Of a stretch of DNA of 64,000 nt, positions 51,916 to 60,904 are shown in pieces. The notes beneath the pieces are model-generated. The model was not told the origin of the DNA. It made no database searches and worked only from the letters and a program-made list of their open reading frames with translations. The DNA comes from Acidobacteriota bacterium (lineage in GTDB: Bacteria > Acidobacteriota > Thermoanaerobaculia > Gp7-AA8). Every line of letters begins with the position of its first letter. Positions within the stretch are counted from its first letter, which is position 1. The DNA is taken from assembly GCA_021781455.1 (NCBI GenBank), contig JAJXWV010000037.1, forward strand, positions 43,672-107,671, in the 5' to 3' direction. The position numbers and the translations under genes are program-made.

Positions 51916-52995
51916 TCACGACCCGGCGACCTCTTCGAGCACGTCCAGCATGGCGTTGAGGGAATCGATGGTGATGTCGCCCATGTGGCCGATGCGGAGC
52001 GTGGTTTCCTTCCACTCGCCGTATCCGCCGCCGAGGGTGAAGCCGCGCTTCTTCATCTCCTTGCCAACCCACTCGGCGCCTTTCTGCGGCTTGAGTGCCG
52101 ACACGGTCGACGAGGCATGCTCGCGATCCGAAGCAAGCCCTGCGAACGGCGCCGTCCGTTCCAGGACGATGTCGCGCATGCGCCTGTGCCGCTCGAAGCG
52201 CACGGGCAGCGTTTCACCGCGCAGGATGTCGTCGAGCTGGCGCGCCAGAGCGAAGAAATGGGGGATCGACGGTGTCGACGGAACTCCGTCCTCGGCCGCC
52301 TTCGACGCGTATTGCAGGAGGTCGAGATACGTGCCGCGATAGGGATGTTTCTTCGCTTTTTCCATCGCCCGGTTCGACATGGCCGCGACGGTGATGCCGG
52401 GTGGCAGGGCCAGGCACTTCTGCACGCTGGCAATGCAGACGTCGAGGTCCCATCCGTCGAACTGCAGCGGCATTCCGCCGAGGGCGGAGACCGAATCGAC
52501 GAGCACGAGGGTGTCGGGCGATTCAGCGCGAACGATCCGCGCCAGCGCAGCCACGTCGTTCGTGACCCCGGTCGAGGTCTCGTTCTGCGTGATCGTGACT
52601 GCGGCGTAATGAGCGCGACGGCTGGTGAGGTGATCGGCCAGCCGGTCTGGATCGATGGCCTGTCCCCATTCGACGCTCAGTCGGTCGGCCTCCAACCCGA
52701 GCGACTCGGCGATGGTGAGCCACTTCTCGGAGAATGCGCCGCAGGTGGTGACGAGGACGCGCCGCGCCACGCAGCTCTCCAACGCGGCCTGCATCACTCC
52801 GGTTCCGGACGAGGTGACCACGAGCGTCGTCTGCTTCGTGTCGAACAGCGGCTTCAGGTCGGCGTTGATCTGCCGGAAAAGATCGCGGAATTCGGGGCTG
52901 CGATGGCCGATCATCGGCCGCGTCATCTCCTGGAGAATCGCGGGGCGGACCCAGGTCGGGCCGGGGACGAAGAAAGTGCAGTGGTTGTTTGTCAT
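51916..52995 (-). CDS. Class V aminotransferase, likely phosphoserine aminotransferase (SerC role)
   Basis: The 359-residue PLP enzyme starts CTFFVPGPTWVRPAILQEMT and has TSSGTGVMQAALESC, VLVDSVSALGGMPLQFD and the Schiff-base lysine in SVQKCLALPPG. By sequence it resembles the alanine-glyoxylate/serine-pyruvate group more than classical SerC. Its position between serB and serA argues for 3-phosphohydroxypyruvate transamination. Which substrate it uses cannot be decided from sequence alone. A 25-bp perfect hairpin lies between it and serB. Confidence 0.85.
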   Translation of the reverse strand: MTNNHCTFFVPGPTWVRPAILQEMTRPMIGHRSPEFRDLFRQINADLKPLFDTKQTTLVVTSSGTGVMQAALESCVARRVLVTTCGAFSEKWLTIAESLGLEADRLSVEWGQAIDPDRLADHLTSRRAHYAAVTITQNETSTGVTNDVAALARIVRAESPDTLVLVDSVSALGGMPLQFDGWDLDVCIASVQKCLALPPGITVAAMSNRAMEKAKKHPYRGTYLDLLQYASKAAEDGVPSTPSIPHFFALARQLDDILRGETLPVRFERHRRMRDIVLERTAPFAGLASDREHASSTVSALKPQKGAEWVGKEMKKRGFTLGGGYGEWKETTLRIGHMGDITIDSLNAMLDVLEEVAGS

Positions 52996-53011
52996 GGCCG
53001 TGTTGGCTCCA

Positions 53012-53070
53012 GGCTGTTAGCTCTTGGCTCTTGGGACCACGGCCATCCCAAGAGCCAAGAGCTAACAGCC
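53012..53070. repeat. Perfect 25-bp hairpin between serB and serC
   Basis: Arms 53012-53036 and 53046-53070 are exactly complementary, with a 9-nt loop (CCACGGCCA). The arm repeats the words TTAGCTCTTGGCTCTTGG. It overlaps the last codons and stop of serB (53062-53070) and ends 17 bases before the serC-like start. Confidence 0.92.
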
Positions 53071-53739
53071 AGCAGCCTTCTCCTCGATCAGATAGGGCAG
53101 AACCGCGGTCAGGCGCGGCTCCGTCACGAACACATCCGCATTCTCCTTCACGCGTAACCGGGTGTGAACTCCTCCAAAGCCGACGAAGAGGTCGACGGCC
53201 GGGCGTGCCTCGAGGTCGCTGATTCCGTCTCCCACAAAGGCTGCCTTTCCATGAGTGCGCGCCCGAATGTCGCGGACGACGAGCTCTTTTCCGCCGGGAC
53301 GCGTCAGAAACGAACGCCTGTCGAAGCCGGCATACGAACCGTCTTCGGCGAGATCGAGCCGAACAGCGTGCACGGCGCGCGCCGGGATGCCGAGGTGCGC
53401 CGCCAGCGGCGCGACGGCCTGCTCGATTCCACCGGTGACGAGGTGAACGATCGCGCCGGCGTCGCGCAGGGTCTGTACGGTTTCCACGCCACCTTCGACG
53501 AGCGAAGCGAGGTACAGGCGGCCGAGCTCCTCGACCGCCCTGCGCGTTGGCCGGATCAGGTCGAGACGCCGGCCGTACACCTCATCGAGCGGAATCTCGC
53601 CATTCATGGCCGCTGCTGTGAGCCGCGCGATATCGGGATTGTTGCCGGAGAGGACGTCGATGCCTTCGATGGTCACCAGAGTCGAATCGACGTCGAAGAA
53701 GACCAGGCGGAAGCGTGAGCGCGATGTGCCGGCGCTCAA
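53062..53739 (-). CDS. serB: Phosphoserine phosphatase (HAD superfamily)
   Basis: SerB removes phosphate from phosphoserine. The 225-residue protein has the motif FFDVDSTLVTIEGIDVL (nucleophile Asp16, acid Asp18, and the SerB-typical Glu after TLVTI). IVHLVTGG is motif II, and KAAFVGDGISDLEA is motif IV. The order serB, serC-like, serA makes a complete serine pathway. The ATG overlaps the upstream HAD gene's stop (ATGA). Confidence 0.92.
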   Translation of the reverse strand: MSAGTSRSRFRLVFFDVDSTLVTIEGIDVLSGNNPDIARLTAAAMNGEIPLDEVYGRRLDLIRPTRRAVEELGRLYLASLVEGGVETVQTLRDAGAIVHLVTGGIEQAVAPLAAHLGIPARAVHAVRLDLAEDGSYAGFDRRSFLTRPGGKELVVRDIRARTHGKAAFVGDGISDLEARPAVDLFVGFGGVHTRLRVKENADVFVTEPRLTAVLPYLIEEKAAGC

Positions 53740-54404
53740 TGCGCCGCTCCATTGCGGAGGATGCCGAGGAGATCCGAGAAGCGGTCGAGGTAGTGATCGG
53801 CGCGAGCGGCGCGCAGCTGCTCCGGCGTCGACGATCCACCGCCGACCACGGCCACGTCGATGCCGCTGTTGCGCGCCGCCTCGACGTCGATCGGCATGTC
53901 GCCGACGAACAGGGCCTCGGCCGGCGCGCAGTCGGTGGCCTGCAGGGTGCGCAACAGGTGCCGGGCGTCGGGTTTGCGAGCGCCGGCGAGGTCGGGGCCG
54001 ACGATGGCGCGGAAGTGCCGGGCCAGGCCGAGGGCCTCGAGGATCTTGACCGAGAAGCTGGTCGGCTTGTTCGTGCAGACGGCCATCACCACGCCGATGC
54101 GCGAAAGCTCGTCGAGCGTGCTCTCGACGTCCGAGAGGATCCGCGACTCGCTGCAGCAGATCTCGTCGTAGCGCGCTTCGAATGCGGTCTTGACCGTGGC
54201 CGGGACGTCGGCGGACTCGAATGCGCGCTGCAGCAGCTTGTCCAGACCGTCGCCGACGAACTGACGGATGCGCTCCTCGCCGAGCTCGTCCAGCCCGTGT
54301 TGCCGTCGCGCGTAGTTGACCGCTTCGGCCAAAGCGGCATACGAGTCGACGAGCGTGCCGTCGAGATCAAACAGCACGGCGCGGTAGCGCACGGGCGATG
54401 TCAT
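53736..54404 (-). CDS. HAD-family phosphatase (phosphoglycolate phosphatase-like)
   Basis: The 222-residue protein has AVLFDLDGTLVDSYAAL (nucleophile Asp13, acid Asp15), MAVCTNKPTSFSVKILEALG (motif II with the Gph-like NKP), KPDARHLLRTL (motif III) and ALFVGDMPIDVEAARNSG (motif IV), plus a helical C1 cap. It resembles Gph, which removes 2-phosphoglycolate, but substrates in this class are loose. It overlaps mobB and serB by four bases on either side, so the three are translationally coupled. Confidence 0.87.
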   Translation of the reverse strand: MTSPVRYRAVLFDLDGTLVDSYAALAEAVNYARRQHGLDELGEERIRQFVGDGLDKLLQRAFESADVPATVKTAFEARYDEICCSESRILSDVESTLDELSRIGVVMAVCTNKPTSFSVKILEALGLARHFRAIVGPDLAGARKPDARHLLRTLQATDCAPAEALFVGDMPIDVEAARNSGIDVAVVGGGSSTPEQLRAARADHYLDRFSDLLGILRNGAAH

Positions 54405-54811
54405 GGGGCCCAGATTCTATCCAGAATGGCCATGGTCGTTTCGACCGTCGGCCTCTGCTCGGCGTCGATGTTGACCGTCGGCCAGCCGGCGAACGATTTG
54501 AAGCCCTCCACGAACACGACCGTCGCCCGAAGCTCGTCGAGAAGATCGGCGGGATCCGAGTAGGCGATGCGCCGTGTGCCGCCGCCCTCCCAGACCACGG
54601 CCTCGCGATCGCCGGCGAGGATGACCGGGTCCGCGCCGGCAGCGCGGAAACGCGCGGTGTCGCCGCGGTTCTCCTCGTTCAGCGGGTGGTGCGTGTGCTT
54701 GATCGCCGCCACGTGCTCGCCGCGAGCGGCCAGGCGCTCGATCAGCGACACGATGAGGGTCGTTTTTCCGGCGCCGGAATGGCCTATGAAGGCAGCCACG
54801 CGCTTCTGCAT
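54401..54811 (-). CDS. mobB: Molybdopterin-guanine dinucleotide biosynthesis protein MobB
   Basis: MobB is a GTP-binding helper of MobA in molybdenum cofactor maturation. The 136-residue protein has Walker A FIGHSGAGKTTLIVSLIERL (Lys16), HVAAIKHTHHP (the KH-x-HH motif), GDTARFRAAGADPVIL and VFVEGFKSF. No mobA or other moco gene is nearby. Its place upstream of the serine genes is unusual and probably reflects operon shuffling. Confidence 0.92.
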   Translation of the reverse strand: MQKRVAAFIGHSGAGKTTLIVSLIERLAARGEHVAAIKHTHHPLNEENRGDTARFRAAGADPVILAGDREAVVWEGGGTRRIAYSDPADLLDELRATVVFVEGFKSFAGWPTVNIDAEQRPTVETTMAILDRIWAP

Positions 54812-54820
54812 GCGACTGTT

Positions 54821-57118
54821 TTACTGCGCAATGCGGGCGTATGACGAGCGGAGAAGCGTCACCCTCTTGACGTAGTTGCGGGTTTCGGGGAAGGGAATCG
54901 ACTCGAGAAACTCGTCCATCGGCTTCGAGGGAGCGGCGCGCCGCCATCGGAGAACGTTCCCCTGGCCGGCGTTGTACGAGGCCACGGCGAGCTGCACGTT
55001 GTTTCCGAACAGCCGGATCATGTGCCGCAGGTGGTAAGTCCCGAGCTCGATGTTCGTGACCGGATCGTCGATGCGGGTGATGCTGAGCCGGCCGTGCAGC
55101 TTCTGGCCGAGCTCCTTGCCGGTCGCGGGCATGAGCTGCATCAGGCCGATGGCGCCCACCGCCGATTTCGCGTTCGGCTGGAACGAGCTCTCCTGAAGGA
55201 TCAGGGCCATGACCAGGTACGGATCGACGCCGAAGCGCTGCGAGTCCTGCTTGATCGCGTCCTCGTACTTGACCGGGTAGTACATCCGGATGAAGTAGGG
55301 CGGCACGGAATCCTGCTCGACGGTGGCCAGCTGCGGGAAAGCGCGCCGCAGCGTACGGTAGAGCAGGTCGATGTTTCCGCTGCTGTTGTAGAGGTCCGAC
55401 AGCAGGGCATCGGCGAAGTGCCGATTCGAGAACTGCGCGTTCCTGCGGATCTCCAGCTGGGCGTCGCGCATGTCGTTGAGCGCGGTGAGCTCGTAGGCGC
55501 GGCGAAGCTCCGGGGGCATTGTCTGTTCGGCGATCTGCCGCCAGTCCCGCCGGTTGGTCTTCAGCGGATTGGACTTCACGGGATGGGCTTCAGCGCCGCG
55601 GCTGACGGCGTAAAGCGCGTACACGTCCTGATAAGGCGCATTGGCGAGCTGCTGATAGATCTCGCGGGCCTGATCCTTTTCGCCGGCGCGGTCGATCGTG
55701 CGGGCGTACCAGTAGCGGGCCTGCCGTTTCACGTTGGGATTGCCGTACGTCTCACCGATGAAGTGGAACAGCGACTCGGCGGTCTCGAGATCGCTGCGAA
55801 CGTAGGCTGACCAGGCCGAGTCCCAGAAGTGCTGCAGGCCGGGATCGGCGAAGGGATCGAGCTTGACGACTTCCGAGATCAGCTGCTGTTCGTACGCATC
55901 CTGTTTCTTTGCCTCGGCCACTCCGATCAGCGTGTGCAGCACCTCCAGGCGCACAACCGGCGCGAGAGTTCTGATCTGCAGGAGATCTTTCATCCGCTCC
56001 ACGGAGAGACGGTCGTAAGACTCCTTCTTCGCCTTTTTCGCGAGGTCGACGAGCTGCACGGTCTTCTTCACGTTCGCGAATTTCGGGCGGGTGACGAGGT
56101 GCCTTTTCTTTCCCTTGCCGACGCGCACTTTGACCGTGCCGACTCTCTTCCGCTGAATGATTGTCTTGTTGACTACGGGGACGATCGAGGCGGAGAGGGC
56201 GCGGTAATTCTTCGAAGCGGTGTAGATGGCTGGAACGGCGATCCTGTATGCGCCGGCGGCGAGTGGCTCGAGGACTTTGTTCGAGTCGTCGTACCGGTGC
56301 AACTGGTTCAGCGCCAGGCCCTTGTTGAGCTCGAGCGCGGGACGCATCGATGCCGGCGCCGCCGGCTCGAGAGCGGTGAGCTCCTCGAGCGATGACTGCG
56401 GATCGCCGTCGCGCAGCAGACAGACTGCGCGCTCGAGGCGTTCCGAGGCCGTGAGCGGGACAGCCGCGGTGGCGGGGATGCCGCTGATGCCGCGGATCAC
56501 GGTCAGGGCCCATGCCGATTGCGGTGCGCGCGGGCTCTTGATGGCGATGGCACGTGCGGCGGCAAGAACTCCCGGCAGGTCACCATCGAAGAAGCGCGTC
56601 TCGGTCTCGCCCCAGCGTGCGCTCCCGGCGATCGCCGGGGAATCGCTCCAGGCCCCGACTTCACCGTAGGCCTGCGAAGCGTGAGCCCAATCGGCCAGCT
56701 GCGAGTACAGCCCGGCCAGGGTCAACCCCGCGTCATCGGCGTAGACGAACTCCGGATGGCGCTGCTGCAGTGCGGCGAGAGCGGTCCGCGCTCCCTTGCC
56801 GTCGTGGATGAGCTGGTAAGCCGTCGCAAGATAGTAGAGCCGGTATTCCTCGACCTCGCGCTGCCCGAAACTGAACGACGAGAAATCGCGGACCGCTTCA
56901 TCTCCCGCACCGCGCTGCAAGGCATCCAGGCCCGCGGTATAGGTGCTGCGCAGCTTCTCCAGGTCGGGCGGCGCTTCCGGTTTCGGGTGCGCCCGCGCCT
57001 CCGCACGCCCGCGCTCTTTCGCCTGGAGAAAGAAGTACACACCGAGCAGGAGAAGCCCGATGATGATCGGGATCGCCGTGGCGACGATGAGCCATTTGCG
57101 CGGGAGACTTCGCGGCAT
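54821..57118 (-). CDS. Membrane-anchored lytic transglycosylase (Slt70-like)
   Basis: The 765-residue protein has an N-terminal membrane anchor (WLIVATAIPIIIGLLLLGVY), a long helical region with TPR-like repeats and a C-terminal SLT domain. The catalytic Glu is in MALILQESSFQPNAKSAVGA (near residue 641), with GLMQLMPATG and AVASYNAGQGNVLRWR following. Such enzymes cut peptidoglycan to 1,6-anhydromuropeptides. A basic insert around residues 320-350 (KTIIQRKRVGTVKVRVGKGK) is odd for an extracytoplasmic protein. It lies ten bases upstream of mobB. Confidence 0.92.
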   Translation of the reverse strand: MPRSLPRKWLIVATAIPIIIGLLLLGVYFFLQAKERGRAEARAHPKPEAPPDLEKLRSTYTAGLDALQRGAGDEAVRDFSSFSFGQREVEEYRLYYLATAYQLIHDGKGARTALAALQQRHPEFVYADDAGLTLAGLYSQLADWAHASQAYGEVGAWSDSPAIAGSARWGETETRFFDGDLPGVLAAARAIAIKSPRAPQSAWALTVIRGISGIPATAAVPLTASERLERAVCLLRDGDPQSSLEELTALEPAAPASMRPALELNKGLALNQLHRYDDSNKVLEPLAAGAYRIAVPAIYTASKNYRALSASIVPVVNKTIIQRKRVGTVKVRVGKGKKRHLVTRPKFANVKKTVQLVDLAKKAKKESYDRLSVERMKDLLQIRTLAPVVRLEVLHTLIGVAEAKKQDAYEQQLISEVVKLDPFADPGLQHFWDSAWSAYVRSDLETAESLFHFIGETYGNPNVKRQARYWYARTIDRAGEKDQAREIYQQLANAPYQDVYALYAVSRGAEAHPVKSNPLKTNRRDWRQIAEQTMPPELRRAYELTALNDMRDAQLEIRRNAQFSNRHFADALLSDLYNSSGNIDLLYRTLRRAFPQLATVEQDSVPPYFIRMYYPVKYEDAIKQDSQRFGVDPYLVMALILQESSFQPNAKSAVGAIGLMQLMPATGKELGQKLHGRLSITRIDDPVTNIELGTYHLRHMIRLFGNNVQLAVASYNAGQGNVLRWRRAAPSKPMDEFLESIPFPETRNYVKRVTLLRSSYARIAQ

Positions 57119-57193
57119 TCCGCGGCCAGTTCTGCGAAGAAATTGCCAGCGGCGTTCCGCCGGCGCTTCGTGGGCGGTTATGGAAGGCGCTCG

Positions 57194-58621
57194 CTACAGG
57201 CCGAGCGACTCCGCGTTCCCCTCGGCCAGAATCCTCACAAGCTCGTCGTAGAAATAGTTCGACGCTTTGCGGACGTCCTCCGGAATGCGTTCGTCGTACA
57301 TCTGACGGCTGCGGTCGATATCTTCCTTGAGCCGCTCGTAGAGGTCGTGATTCTTGCGGCCCTGATCGACCTTCGACTCGTTGTAGAGCTTGATCTCGGA
57401 GACGAGGAGGCGTGCGAAGCGGCGGGCCTCGTCGTGTCGTTTCGACTCATCGGTCTGCGCGGCACCCGGACCTCCGCGATGCGCCACACCCGGCGGGGGG
57501 ATGAACTGCGTGGTGGCCCGTTCCTCGTGAACGGCGGCCGCCGCGGCCGCGGCAACCGGAGCGGGTGCTGGCGCCGGAGCGGGCGCGGGGACCGGGCGGG
57601 GCGGAGGAGGAGGGGGCGCGACCGGCTGCGGCGGCGGAACGAACGCAGGTTTTACCGGAGCCGGGGCGGACATCATTTCGCGGATCTGCTGTGCGCTGAA
57701 CGCAACCGTCGATTCGGGGCTCTCCGCCACGGGGCCCGGCTGAGGCGCGGCCGGCACGGGACGTGGGGGAGCTGGCGGAGCGGCGGCAGGCGGTATCGGC
57801 GCGGGCGCAGGCGCCTGTCGCGCAGCTGCCATTCCCGGGGCGGTGCTTTCGGCACGCGTGGTGCCGGTACCCGTCGTGTCGGACAGCGAGGGTGACGGCG
57901 ATTTCTTCCGAAGGGCGAGTGTATCGACGAGCAGCCCGGTGATGAACACGAGAAGCTCGATCGAAGAACCGTCGAGCCTGGCTGCTTCCTCGGCAATGAC
58001 GTCGACGTAGACGGCTGCCGCCACCTTGTCCTTGATCACCATCGGCACGAGGACGGCCTTCGTGGAGGCCTCGACACCGAAACGGGTGGCGAGGTTCGCG
58101 CCGTCCCATTCGATGACCCGCTCATGGCGCAGCACTTCATCGAGCTGGGGGATCAGTCCAGGTGCGGCGTTGAACCGCTTGATCATCTCGTCATTGCCAC
58201 CGTGATCGGAGAAGCCGACACCCTTCCAGCCGCTGAAGGTCTCGCCGCGAAGGATCAGCAGGGCGGCGCGCGATCCGAACTCCAGGCATTGCTCGAGCAA
58301 CGCATTGAGGACGTCGACCTGTGACTTGCCGCGCTCGACGACCTGCACGGCCCGCTTCAGACGGCTGGCGTCGGCAACGAGTGCCGCCTGCCTCGAGGCG
58401 CCGAGCGCCTGTTCGAGCTCGCCGACCGATTTCTGAATGTGCGGGAGGAAGGTGACGGAATTGACGTCCGCCTGAACACTTTGAAGCGCAGCCTTGAGTT
58501 GCTGATCGACGACTTCGCGAACGTCCTCGATGGACGAGCGGATCTCGCTGACCATCTTCTCGATCGATTCGCGCACATGCGCATCGATCGCGCTCGCGAC
58601 TTCATCGCCCCTCACGGCCAT
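57194..58621 (-). CDS. GAF-domain protein with proline-rich linker and conserved C-terminal helical domain
   Basis: The 475-residue protein has a helical N-terminus (VRESIEKMVSEIRSSIEDVR), a GAF-like domain at about residues 95-240 (LEQCLEFGSRAALLILRGET, then VLVPMVIKDKVAAAVYVDVI), and a Pro/Ala linker of about 150 residues. The C-terminal block EARRFARLLVSEIKLYNESK with DLYERLKEDIDRSRQMYDER is strongly patterned. No catalytic or DNA-binding motif is visible. The linker could let the C-terminal helices reach a partner. Function unknown. Its stop is 75 bases before the transglycosylase start. Confidence 0.75.
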   Translation of the reverse strand: MAVRGDEVASAIDAHVRESIEKMVSEIRSSIEDVREVVDQQLKAALQSVQADVNSVTFLPHIQKSVGELEQALGASRQAALVADASRLKRAVQVVERGKSQVDVLNALLEQCLEFGSRAALLILRGETFSGWKGVGFSDHGGNDEMIKRFNAAPGLIPQLDEVLRHERVIEWDGANLATRFGVEASTKAVLVPMVIKDKVAAAVYVDVIAEEAARLDGSSIELLVFITGLLVDTLALRKKSPSPSLSDTTGTGTTRAESTAPGMAAARQAPAPAPIPPAAAPPAPPRPVPAAPQPGPVAESPESTVAFSAQQIREMMSAPAPVKPAFVPPPQPVAPPPPPPRPVPAPAPAPAPAPVAAAAAAAVHEERATTQFIPPPGVAHRGGPGAAQTDESKRHDEARRFARLLVSEIKLYNESKVDQGRKNHDLYERLKEDIDRSRQMYDERIPEDVRKASNYFYDELVRILAEGNAESLGL

Positions 58622-58780
58622 AACTCCTCCCGATGCTGTAAGTTGACCCGCATTTCAGATCTGGTAAGGCAGTCGGATTATTGGGCTCGCCCCGAGCAAA
58701 GTCAACACGGCTGCGGGTTTACGCGCCCTCGTTGCGAATCTGCAATGCCGGGCTTCGCGACCATGTTAAGGTTCTGCCCG

Positions 58781-59383
58781 ATGCGTCGTCTCCTGCCTGC
58801 CGCCGCTCTCCTGCTGCTCGTCGCCTGCAGGGCCGGATCCGATTCCAGCGATCCCCAACGCGACTGGATGCACGTTCTCAGCAGAAAGAAGGCCGCCACC
58901 GCGCCGACGGCCTCCACGCGCGAGAAGCAGGTCTACGCCGACTCGCTCGGTGCGTTCGTCCGGAAGCACCCCACGCACAACCGGGCCCGGGCGGTCTATC
59001 AGCGCATCCAGCTCGATTTCGCTCACGAGCTGGCCTCGCTCGGCCGCTATCAGGACGCGATCCGCTTTTACCGCGCAGTGCTGATCAACGACAGCACCAA
59101 TGCGGAAGCCAGGAACGGCCTTTCCCTGGCGCTCGATCGGCTCACGGTCACGCGGCAGAAGCTGATGTCTCTGGAAAAGGGGATGTCGGAGAAGAGCGTG
59201 GCACAGCTGCTCGGCAAGCCCGTTCCCGGCTGGAAGGTGACCACGGACCGCGGCGACTCCGTGATCGAGTCGTGGTACTACCGCACCACCGAAGGCGGCG
59301 TCGCCGGCGTCTACTTCCGCGACGGTGTGCTGTTCGCTGCCGATGCGAACGCCGATGCCAAGCTCTCCCCACTGGTCCGCTAG
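58781..59383 (+). CDS. Lipoprotein with TPR-like and BamE/SmpA-like segments
   Basis: The 200-residue protein has a lipobox signal (MRRLLPAAALLLLVACRAGS) with Cys16 as the lipidated residue. Helical repeats follow (FAHELASLGRYQDAIRFYRA). The segment KGMSEKSVAQLLGKPVPGWK with VIESWYYRT and VAGVYFRDGVLF resembles the BamE/SmpA fold of outer-membrane assembly lipoproteins. The domain assignment is by pattern and should be checked. It is divergent from the GAF gene. Confidence 0.7.
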   Translation: MRRLLPAAALLLLVACRAGSDSSDPQRDWMHVLSRKKAATAPTASTREKQVYADSLGAFVRKHPTHNRARAVYQRIQLDFAHELASLGRYQDAIRFYRAVLINDSTNAEARNGLSLALDRLTVTRQKLMSLEKGMSEKSVAQLLGKPVPGWKVTTDRGDSVIESWYYRTTEGGVAGVYFRDGVLFAADANADAKLSPLVR

Positions 59384-59527
59384 CCCATTCCGCGGGCTCT
59401 TTTTCCCGCTCCCACTGCCGCGCAATCCCGCTGTTGGGAAACCGAGAGCGTATAGTCCCCACGCTCCTTCCTGAAATCGGCCCTCCCTGTGCAGTGTTAG
59501 GAACGTGCGCGAAAGGAATGCTGTTCA

Positions 59528-59779
59528 ATGCCTCTGTACGAATACGAATGCCGGCAGTGCGGCGAAAGGGTGGAGGTCATTCAGAAGCACTCCGATCCTC
59601 CCTATCAGCACTGCCCGAAGTGCGGCGGCGAGATGAAGAAACTCTTCTCGGCGCCAGCCATTCAGTTCAAGGGCTCGGGTTTCTACAAGACCGACTACCC
59701 GAGCAAGTCCTCGGCGAGTACCGAATCGACGGGCGAATCGAAAGCGACCGACTCGAAGAACGGCTCGAAGAAAGAATAG
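59528..59779 (+). CDS. FmdB-type zinc ribbon protein
   Basis: The 83-residue protein starts MPLYEYECRQCGERVEVIQK and continues to CPKCGGEMKKLFSAPAIQFK, the FmdB/CxxC_CxxC_SSSS regulatory-protein family. The two CxxC pairs bind zinc. The tail is Ser/Lys-rich. It has AAAGGAATG upstream as ribosome-binding site and lies 23 bases before the EcsC-like gene. Function unknown; regulatory naming of this family is historical. Confidence 0.9.
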   Translation: MPLYEYECRQCGERVEVIQKHSDPPYQHCPKCGGEMKKLFSAPAIQFKGSGFYKTDYPSKSSASTESTGESKATDSKNGSKKE

Positions 59780-59802
59780 ACGTTCGAGGTGCGGCGATCA
59801 CG

Positions 59803-60441
59803 ATGGGAAAAGCGCGAGAGATCAAGCGACGTGCCGACTCGGTGCTCGAGGAAGTCTTCCGTGCGCTGTTCGAAGAGATCGACACCGCGAAGATCAGGAA
59901 GGAAGTCGATGAGCTCCGGGCCGGCGAGCCTGATTACCAGCCCGTCGACTACGCCCGCACTCTGGCGCGGCGAACGGCCATTCGCTGTGCCGCCGCGGGA
60001 GCGGTGACCGGTCTGCCCTCGGGATTCGTGGCCATCGGCACACTCGGCGCCGATCTCGCCTATCTCGTCTTCCAGCAGTTCCGCCTCATTCTCGGCATCG
60101 CCACGCTCTACGGACATGAACCGTCGTCGCGCGAGCGATTCACCGAGGCGTTGCACTGCCTGGCTTACGCCTCGGGCGTCGGCGTCGGTAAGCAGGGAAT
60201 CGCCACGGTGCTGGAATCGGCGACGATGGAAGGCGGAGTGGTTGCGGAAAAGATCGGGACGCGCATCGCCCGCGAGCGGCTGGCGAAGGTCGTTCCGTTC
60301 GTCGGCGCGGCCGCTGGCGGCGTTCTGAACTACGCCGCTGTCCGGGCAGTGTCGCGCGCGGCGATCCGGTACTACGAGTCGCGGATCGAGGCCGAGCTTG
60401 CCGACGAGATCTGGGCCGACGGCGATCGCGAGCACGCCTGA
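59803..60441 (+). CDS. EcsC-like protein
   Basis: The 212-residue protein has a Gly/Ala-rich hydrophobic core, AAAGAVTGLPSGFVAIGTLG with ADLAYLVFQQFRLILGIATLYG, matching the EcsC pattern (TGxPGG...aDl...lxxxaxiYG). A later segment VGAAAGGVLNYAAVRAVSRA matches the family's C-terminal glycine-rich part. EcsC was first noted next to an ABC exporter; its function is unclear. The protein is soluble or membrane-associated. It is probably co-transcribed with the FmdB-type gene. Confidence 0.72.
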   Translation: MGKAREIKRRADSVLEEVFRALFEEIDTAKIRKEVDELRAGEPDYQPVDYARTLARRTAIRCAAAGAVTGLPSGFVAIGTLGADLAYLVFQQFRLILGIATLYGHEPSSRERFTEALHCLAYASGVGVGKQGIATVLESATMEGGVVAEKIGTRIARERLAKVVPFVGAAAGGVLNYAAVRAVSRAAIRYYESRIEAELADEIWADGDREHA

Positions 60442-60584
60442 GCGTGTGAGCCTGCGACCCCCGTCCTCGTCGAGAAAAGCGCATGAGGGGTGTAGCCGAT
60501 CACCTGTTTTGGCAACGGCCTCCATGTGTAACAAAACGCCGGAATGCCTGCACGGACCTTCGCGTTTGACGCCGTAACTGCACG

Positions 60585-60893
60585 ATGCCCAAGTTCGATA
60601 TTGAAACCATTCCGGAGACGCACTCGGCGTTTTTTGAACGGCGCCGGCTTCGGCGCATCCGAATGATTGTCGAGTTGACGAACAACTTCATCAGCACCGA
60701 CATGACCGTCTCGCATCGGGAGGCCCGATGCCTGGTGAACTGCGCGCGGAAGGCGATCCTCGATCTCTATCCCGGATTCGAGGAACGATACGACGGATTG
60801 ATCCGCCCGCATTTCGAGCGTGTTCTTCACGCGCGCTGGCCGGGAGAAGTCGCCTTCGACGAAACCGAGTCGTGCAGCGACTACGTCAACTGA
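60585..60893 (+). CDS. Hypothetical protein, 102 residues
   Basis: The frame starts MPKFDIETIPETHSAFFERR, is charged and helical, and contains RRIRMIVELTNNFISTDMTV and HREARCLVNCARKAILDLYP. Codon use is like neighbouring genes. Two cysteines (RCLVNC) are spaced by three residues. I do not recognise a family. It converges with the polytopic membrane protein gene. Confidence 0.6.
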   Translation: MPKFDIETIPETHSAFFERRRLRRIRMIVELTNNFISTDMTVSHREARCLVNCARKAILDLYPGFEERYDGLIRPHFERVLHARWPGEVAFDETESCSDYVN

Positions 60894-60904
60894 TCACCAG
60901 CTGA

